This document shows, in pieces, positions 30,706-34,058 of a DNA stretch of 34,058 bases. A program made the translations under genes and the position numbers. A model generated the notes under the pieces. That model was not told the origin of the DNA. It ran no database searches and worked only from the letters and a program-made list of their open reading frames with translations. Each line of letters begins with the position of its first letter. Within the stretch, counting starts at the first letter, position 1. The stretch is taken from NCBI GenBank assembly GCA_040902105.1, contig JBBDXW010000029.1, forward strand, positions 1-34,058, in the 5' to 3' direction. The DNA comes from IDS-8 sp040902105. Its GTDB lineage: Bacteria; Pseudomonadota; Gammaproteobacteria; Steroidobacterales; Woeseiaceae.

Positions 30706-31637
30706 AATATACATTCAGGAAAATTTCGTTAGTCGCTTGCGCCGGACTGTTCGCGCTCGGACTTTTCGCATGCACCTCGACGCCCGAGCGCGTTGCCGAG
30801 CTGGAACAGGCACGGTCGACAGTGGCGTCCCTCGAGAGTCAGCCGAAAGCCTCATCCGCCGCATCCTCGCAGCTGACGAACGCCCGTGCGGCACTCGAAC
30901 GAGCCGATGCCGCACTGGAGAATGGCGACCCGCTGGAACAGGTCAGGCATGAAGCCTATGTAGCACGCCGTTACGCAGAAATCGGCCTTGAAATGACCTC
31001 CGAGGCCGAGGCGAATGAAGAGATGAGTCAGGCTGAAGCCCGGCGCAATGAAGTACAACTGCAAGCGCGCACCGTCGAAGCCGAAAGAGCGGAGATGCTG
31101 GCGGAACGGCGGGCCGTAGAAGCCGAGCAGAGCGCACGCGATGCCCAAGCTTCGCAATCCGTCGCAGAAGCGGCCATCGGCGAAGCAAACCGCCTCGCGG
31201 ACGAGCTTAGCGATCTGGAGGCGGAGCAGACCGAGCGCGGCCTGGTGCTGACGATGGGCGACGTGCTGTTCGACACGGCAGGCGCAGAATTGAAGGCGGG
31301 CGCGGAAGTTTCGATGGATCGGCTCGCCGAGTTCATGAGCGAGAATCCGGAGCGCCGGTTGTTGGTGGAGGGACATACCGATTCGCGCGGGACCGATGAG
31401 TTCAACGAGGAACTCAGCGCCAAACGCGCGGACGCGGTTACCGAGGCCCTGGTCGAGCGCGGTATTCCGAGCGAACGGCTGCGTTCCGTCGGTTTGGGCG
31501 AATCCTATCCTCGGGCGAGCAACGATACCCCGGCGGGGATGCAACAGAACCGGCGCGTGGAGATCGTAGTATCGCGTCCGGACGGCACGTTTCCGGAATC
31601 GGCGGAAGGACGATCGATCGCTTCAAGGCAAGACTAG
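30702..31637 (+). CDS. OmpA-family peptidoglycan-binding lipoprotein with DUF4398-like N-terminus
   Basis: A 311-residue lipoprotein (lipobox GLFAC, Cys about 24). An N-terminal helical region similar to the upstream DUF4398 protein leads into a long Glu/Ala/Arg coiled coil (about 95-175) and an OmpA C-terminal domain (VLFDTAGAELKAG, LLVEGHTDSRGTDEFNEELSAKRADAV, QNRRVEIVV). The last binds diaminopimelate in peptidoglycan. It should link the outer membrane to the wall through a rod-like spacer. Its stop is 3 bp from the stop of the convergent bactofilin gene. Confidence 0.92.
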   Translation: MKYTFRKISLVACAGLFALGLFACTSTPERVAELEQARSTVASLESQPKASSAASSQLTNARAALERADAALENGDPLEQVRHEAYVARRYAEIGLEMTSEAEANEEMSQAEARRNEVQLQARTVEAERAEMLAERRAVEAEQSARDAQASQSVAEAAIGEANRLADELSDLEAEQTERGLVLTMGDVLFDTAGAELKAGAEVSMDRLAEFMSENPERRLLVEGHTDSRGTDEFNEELSAKRADAVTEALVERGIPSERLRSVGLGESYPRASNDTPAGMQQNRRVEIVVSRPDGTFPESAEGRSIASRQD

Positions 31638-31640
31638 TTG

Positions 31641-32060
31641 TCAGTCGGAGACTTTCGTGCGCGCGATGTTTCCGGAAAGAATGACGTCTTCGAGGTTGGC
31701 GCCGGACTCCAGGCACAGCCGTTCCGCGGTCAGCGCGCCGTGCAGGCGCGCGGTTTTCTTGACGATGACAGTGCTGCTGCCATGAACGTTACCCTCCACG
31801 ATGCCGGCAATAATCGCCGAGCCGGTGCGGATGGTCGCCTTCACCCGGGCATGTTTACCGATGGAAAGACGGTGATTGCCCTGCGTGATGCTGCCATCGA
31901 AGGTACCCTCGATGATGAGGTCTTCCGCGAGCGAAAGATCGCCCTTGAGCACCATGGTCGATCCGATGAACGATGGACGTCCGGGCGGCCCGAGCGCGCC
32001 GTGCCCCAGGTCCGCAGTGTCCTCCCAGCCGTCGCCATGCCGATGCGCACTACGCTCCAA
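31641..32060 (-). CDS. Bactofilin family cytoskeletal protein (second of pair)
   Basis: About 139 residues with a bactofilin beta-helix core (FIGSTMVLKGDLSLAEDLIIEGTFDGSI, LSIGKHARVKATIRTGSAIIAGIVEGNV, TARLHGALTAERLCLESGANLEDVILSG). Bactofilins polymerise into membrane-associated filaments that position wall enzymes. The only in-frame start seen is TTG 32060, with AAGGG about 9 nt upstream; it overlaps the upstream bactofilin by 11 bp, so translation is probably coupled. It converges with the OmpA gene with 3 bp between stops and no terminator. Confidence 0.85.
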   Translation of the reverse strand: MERSAHRHGDGWEDTADLGHGALGPPGRPSFIGSTMVLKGDLSLAEDLIIEGTFDGSITQGNHRLSIGKHARVKATIRTGSAIIAGIVEGNVHGSSTVIVKKTARLHGALTAERLCLESGANLEDVILSGNIARTKVSD

Positions 32061-32526
32061 GTTTATGGGCCCTTGCCGGGTCCCTTAAAGGATCCCTGGC
32101 AGGATCTTCGGCGACAGTCAATTTCGCCTGGCTGACCATCTCGATACTGCCGTTAAAGCGGGCGCCGTCGGCCATCTTGATGCGGGCGCAGAAAATATTG
32201 CCGGTCACAACGGCGCTCTTTGCCAGTTCGACGAAATCGTCGCCGTGAATGTCTCCCTCGACGTGACCTTCAATCGCGACGGATGCCGCATGGATGTCGG
32301 CCTTTACGCGGCCTTCCTTGCCGACGGTCAGGTTCTTCTTGTGATGCGCAATTGTGCCTTCGATGGTGCCTTGAATCACAAGGTCTTCATCTGCGGAGAG
32401 CTCACCTTTGAACACCAGCGTCGGCCCGATCACCGACACACTGCGTGTTCTTACCAATACCGGGTCAGCCGCCGCCGGATGGGCGGAGACCGGGGGTTTT
32501 TCTTCGTCCTGTGCTTTCTTGAACAT
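32050..32526 (-). CDS. Bactofilin family cytoskeletal protein (first of pair)
   Basis: A 158-residue bactofilin: a disordered N-terminus (MFKKAQDEEKPPVSAHPAAADP), a beta-helix core (VIGPTLVFKGELSADEDLVIQGTIEGTI, LTVGKEGRVKADIHAASVAIEGHVEGDI, SAVVTGNIFCARIKMADGARFNGSIEM) and a short charged tail. ATG 32526 has AGGAG with 6-nt spacing; the open frame to 32757 lacks support. It and the next gene are paralogues that may co-polymerise. Confidence 0.92.
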   Translation of the reverse strand: MFKKAQDEEKPPVSAHPAAADPVLVRTRSVSVIGPTLVFKGELSADEDLVIQGTIEGTIAHHKKNLTVGKEGRVKADIHAASVAIEGHVEGDIHGDDFVELAKSAVVTGNIFCARIKMADGARFNGSIEMVSQAKLTVAEDPARDPLRDPARAHKLGA

Positions 32527-32731
32527 CAGCTTCTCCTGAACGTGTATACGGCGGTTGCCGCAGCGTGGTGTCACTCCCTGCCGTTTATGAACAGTGCGGG
32601 CCGGGCAGGGCTGCCATCGAGCGCGTAAACTCGGCGCTTTCGAAAGGTCGGTACCGATAGAGTAGCAGCAATCGGCGGCTTCTTGCCGGGCCGTCGCAGC
32701 GAATGCGCACACTGGAGCCCGGCCGCGAGGA

Positions 32732-33988
32732 ATGAGCACGAAACCGAGAGTCATCATCGTTGGCGGAGGCTTCGGCGGGTTGTCGGCGGCGCGGGCGCTG
32801 TGCGGCGCCGACGTCGATATCCTGCTGATCGATAAGCAGAATCATCATCTTTTCCAGCCACTTCTCTACCAGGTTGCAACCGCCGCGCTGTCACCGGCCG
32901 ACATTGCGTGGCCGATCCGGCGCCTTCTTCGCAGGCAGAAGAACGCCGCGGTTCTGCTGGGGGAGGTCACGGGCGTCGATACCGTGCGAAAGCAGGTTCT
33001 CGTCGGCGCGCGGCGGGAACGTTACGACTACCTGGTCCTGGCGAGCGGCGCGACGCACTCTTACTTCGGCCACGATGAGTGGGCGGCGCACGCGCCGGGT
33101 TTGAAGCAGATAGTGGATGCAACGCATATTCGCCGCCGCATTCTGATGGCATTCGAGTGCGCCGAGGCCGTAAACGACGCCGGGCGCCGGAAAGAATTTC
33201 TGACCTTCGTCGTCGTCGGTGGCGGACCCACCGGCGTCGAAATGGCCGGGACGATGTCCGAACTGGCCCGAAACGCCCTTGCTGCCGATTTCAGACATAT
33301 CGACCTTCGAACCGCGCGCGTCATTCTGGTCGAAGCCGGTCCCCGCCTCCTGCCGTCCTTTCCGGAACGCCTGGGCGATTATGCGCGGCGCGCGCTGGAG
33401 AAACTCGGAGTTGAGGTGCGCCTGTCCGCTCCGGTTACGCGTTGCGATGCCGGCGGCGTTGAAATCGGGACGGAACGAATCGCCGCGGCGACCGTCATCT
33501 GGGCGGCCGGCGTCGCGGCATCGCCGGTGGCGCAGTGGCTGAACGTTGTTGCGGATCGCGCCGGCCGGATTGTTGTCGATGCCGACTTCGGCGTGTCCGG
33601 ACATGCAGGGGTCTGCGTAATCGGCGATGCGGCCCTTTACAAGGACTCCGCCGGCAAGGCGTTACCGGGAGTGGCGCCGGTGGCGAAGCAGCAGGGCACT
33701 TACGTGGGCCGCCTCATCGCGTTGCGTGTCGGTGGAAAGCCCGAGCCGCCTGCCTTTCGCTACAAGGACGCCGGGCAACTTGCGACGATCGGACGGCGCG
33801 CGGCAGTGGTGGACTTCGGCAGGATTCGCTTCACGGGCTGGTTCGCCTGGTGGTGCTGGGGCATCGTGCACATCTATTTTCTGATCGGCGTCCGGAGCAG
33901 GCTCGTCGTTGCCATTCAGTGGCTGTGGTCCTACCTGACCTTCGACCGCGGTGCACGACTGATTACGCTGGACCGGGATTCTGCATAA
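32732..33988 (+). CDS. ndh: Type II NADH dehydrogenase (NDH-2)
   Basis: A 418-residue FAD protein that transfers electrons from NADH to quinone without pumping protons. FAD-binding GGGFGGLSAA is at the N-terminus, the NADH-binding VVVGGGPTGVEMAG in the middle, a second FAD motif VCVIGDAA near residue 295 and the quinone-side AKQQGTYVG. The C-terminal part (FRYKDAGQLATIGRRAAVVDFG, then WFAWWCWGIVHIYFLIGVRSR) is a typical hydrophobic membrane anchor. ATG 32732 follows CGAGGA closely. It is divergent from the bactofilin pair and lies outside the sigma-54 island. Confidence 0.93.
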   Translation: MSTKPRVIIVGGGFGGLSAARALCGADVDILLIDKQNHHLFQPLLYQVATAALSPADIAWPIRRLLRRQKNAAVLLGEVTGVDTVRKQVLVGARRERYDYLVLASGATHSYFGHDEWAAHAPGLKQIVDATHIRRRILMAFECAEAVNDAGRRKEFLTFVVVGGGPTGVEMAGTMSELARNALAADFRHIDLRTARVILVEAGPRLLPSFPERLGDYARRALEKLGVEVRLSAPVTRCDAGGVEIGTERIAAATVIWAAGVAASPVAQWLNVVADRAGRIVVDADFGVSGHAGVCVIGDAALYKDSAGKALPGVAPVAKQQGTYVGRLIALRVGGKPEPPAFRYKDAGQLATIGRRAAVVDFGRIRFTGWFAWWCWGIVHIYFLIGVRSRLVVAIQWLWSYLTFDRGARLITLDRDSA

Positions 33989-34058
33989 TGCGGGCCAGGT
34001 GCTTTTGACGACGCAGGAGCACCGTCCGGGGGTATTCCACGTGCTCAGACACGGGAAA

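Noticed and set aside
1..34058. CRISPR array, toxin-antitoxin, phage-defence or phage structural genes
   Set aside because: No regularly spaced repeats and no such proteins were seen; the lone holin-superfamily protein belongs to the YqjE type.

Overview
The window is GC-rich DNA, almost certainly from a gammaproteobacterium: a 2Fe-2S/molybdenum hydroxylase pair, Fe-superoxide dismutase, a QmcA/NfeD pair, a yqjD-yqjE-like operon, entericidin, and TGTAGGAGCCCGC-type REP palindromes as seen in Xanthomonadales, Pseudomonas and relatives. I cannot name the genus. No rRNA, tRNA, CRISPR array, complete insertion sequence or phage gene was seen.

Left part (1-14,360), metabolism and envelope housekeeping: an isoquinoline-oxidoreductase-type molybdenum hydroxylase (two subunits, minus strand), a GFA-family zinc protein, a ChrA transporter, two overlapping exported amidohydrolases of which one has lost its metal ligands, a GNAT acetyltransferase with a RidA-family protein, an NnrU-family membrane protein, a Tat-exported amidohydrolase, a beta-barrel-like outer-membrane protein, a QmcA/NfeD pair and a DUF1028 protein. 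REP and MITE-like palindromes lie between several of these genes.

Right part (14,500-32,000), a regulatory and stress island. Eight near-consensus sigma-54 (RpoN) promoters, seven with an exact TGGCAC-N5-TTGC(A/T) core, sit in intergenic DNA in front of: an unknown 73-aa protein with a DUF1328 protein and an M48 lipoprotein protease; a PRC-barrel lipoprotein; a DUF883/YqjE-like/YqjK-like membrane operon; a receiver-GGDEF protein; a second DUF1328 protein with an acidic lipoprotein; a single-domain response regulator; an entericidin; and a DUF4398 lipoprotein with an OmpA-type lipoprotein. The same interval encodes an NtrC-type sigma-54 activator (25,200-26,513) followed 4 bp later by a 72-residue protein resembling the phospho-accepting helix of a histidine kinase, two membrane histidine kinases (one hybrid) and two CheY-like paralogues. 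Related half-sites of the type TGYAARNATTAC, often as inverted repeats, lie upstream of most of these promoters and are candidate enhancer sites. SodB, CsbD and a partial PRC-barrel protein are embedded in the island without a convincing sigma-54 promoter.

The genes resemble a general or envelope stress regulon of the kind that RpoS or EcfG controls elsewhere, here apparently wired to sigma-54 and a local phosphorelay. That wiring is inference from promoter motifs and gene context. The right end carries two coupled bactofilin genes and a type II NADH dehydrogenase.
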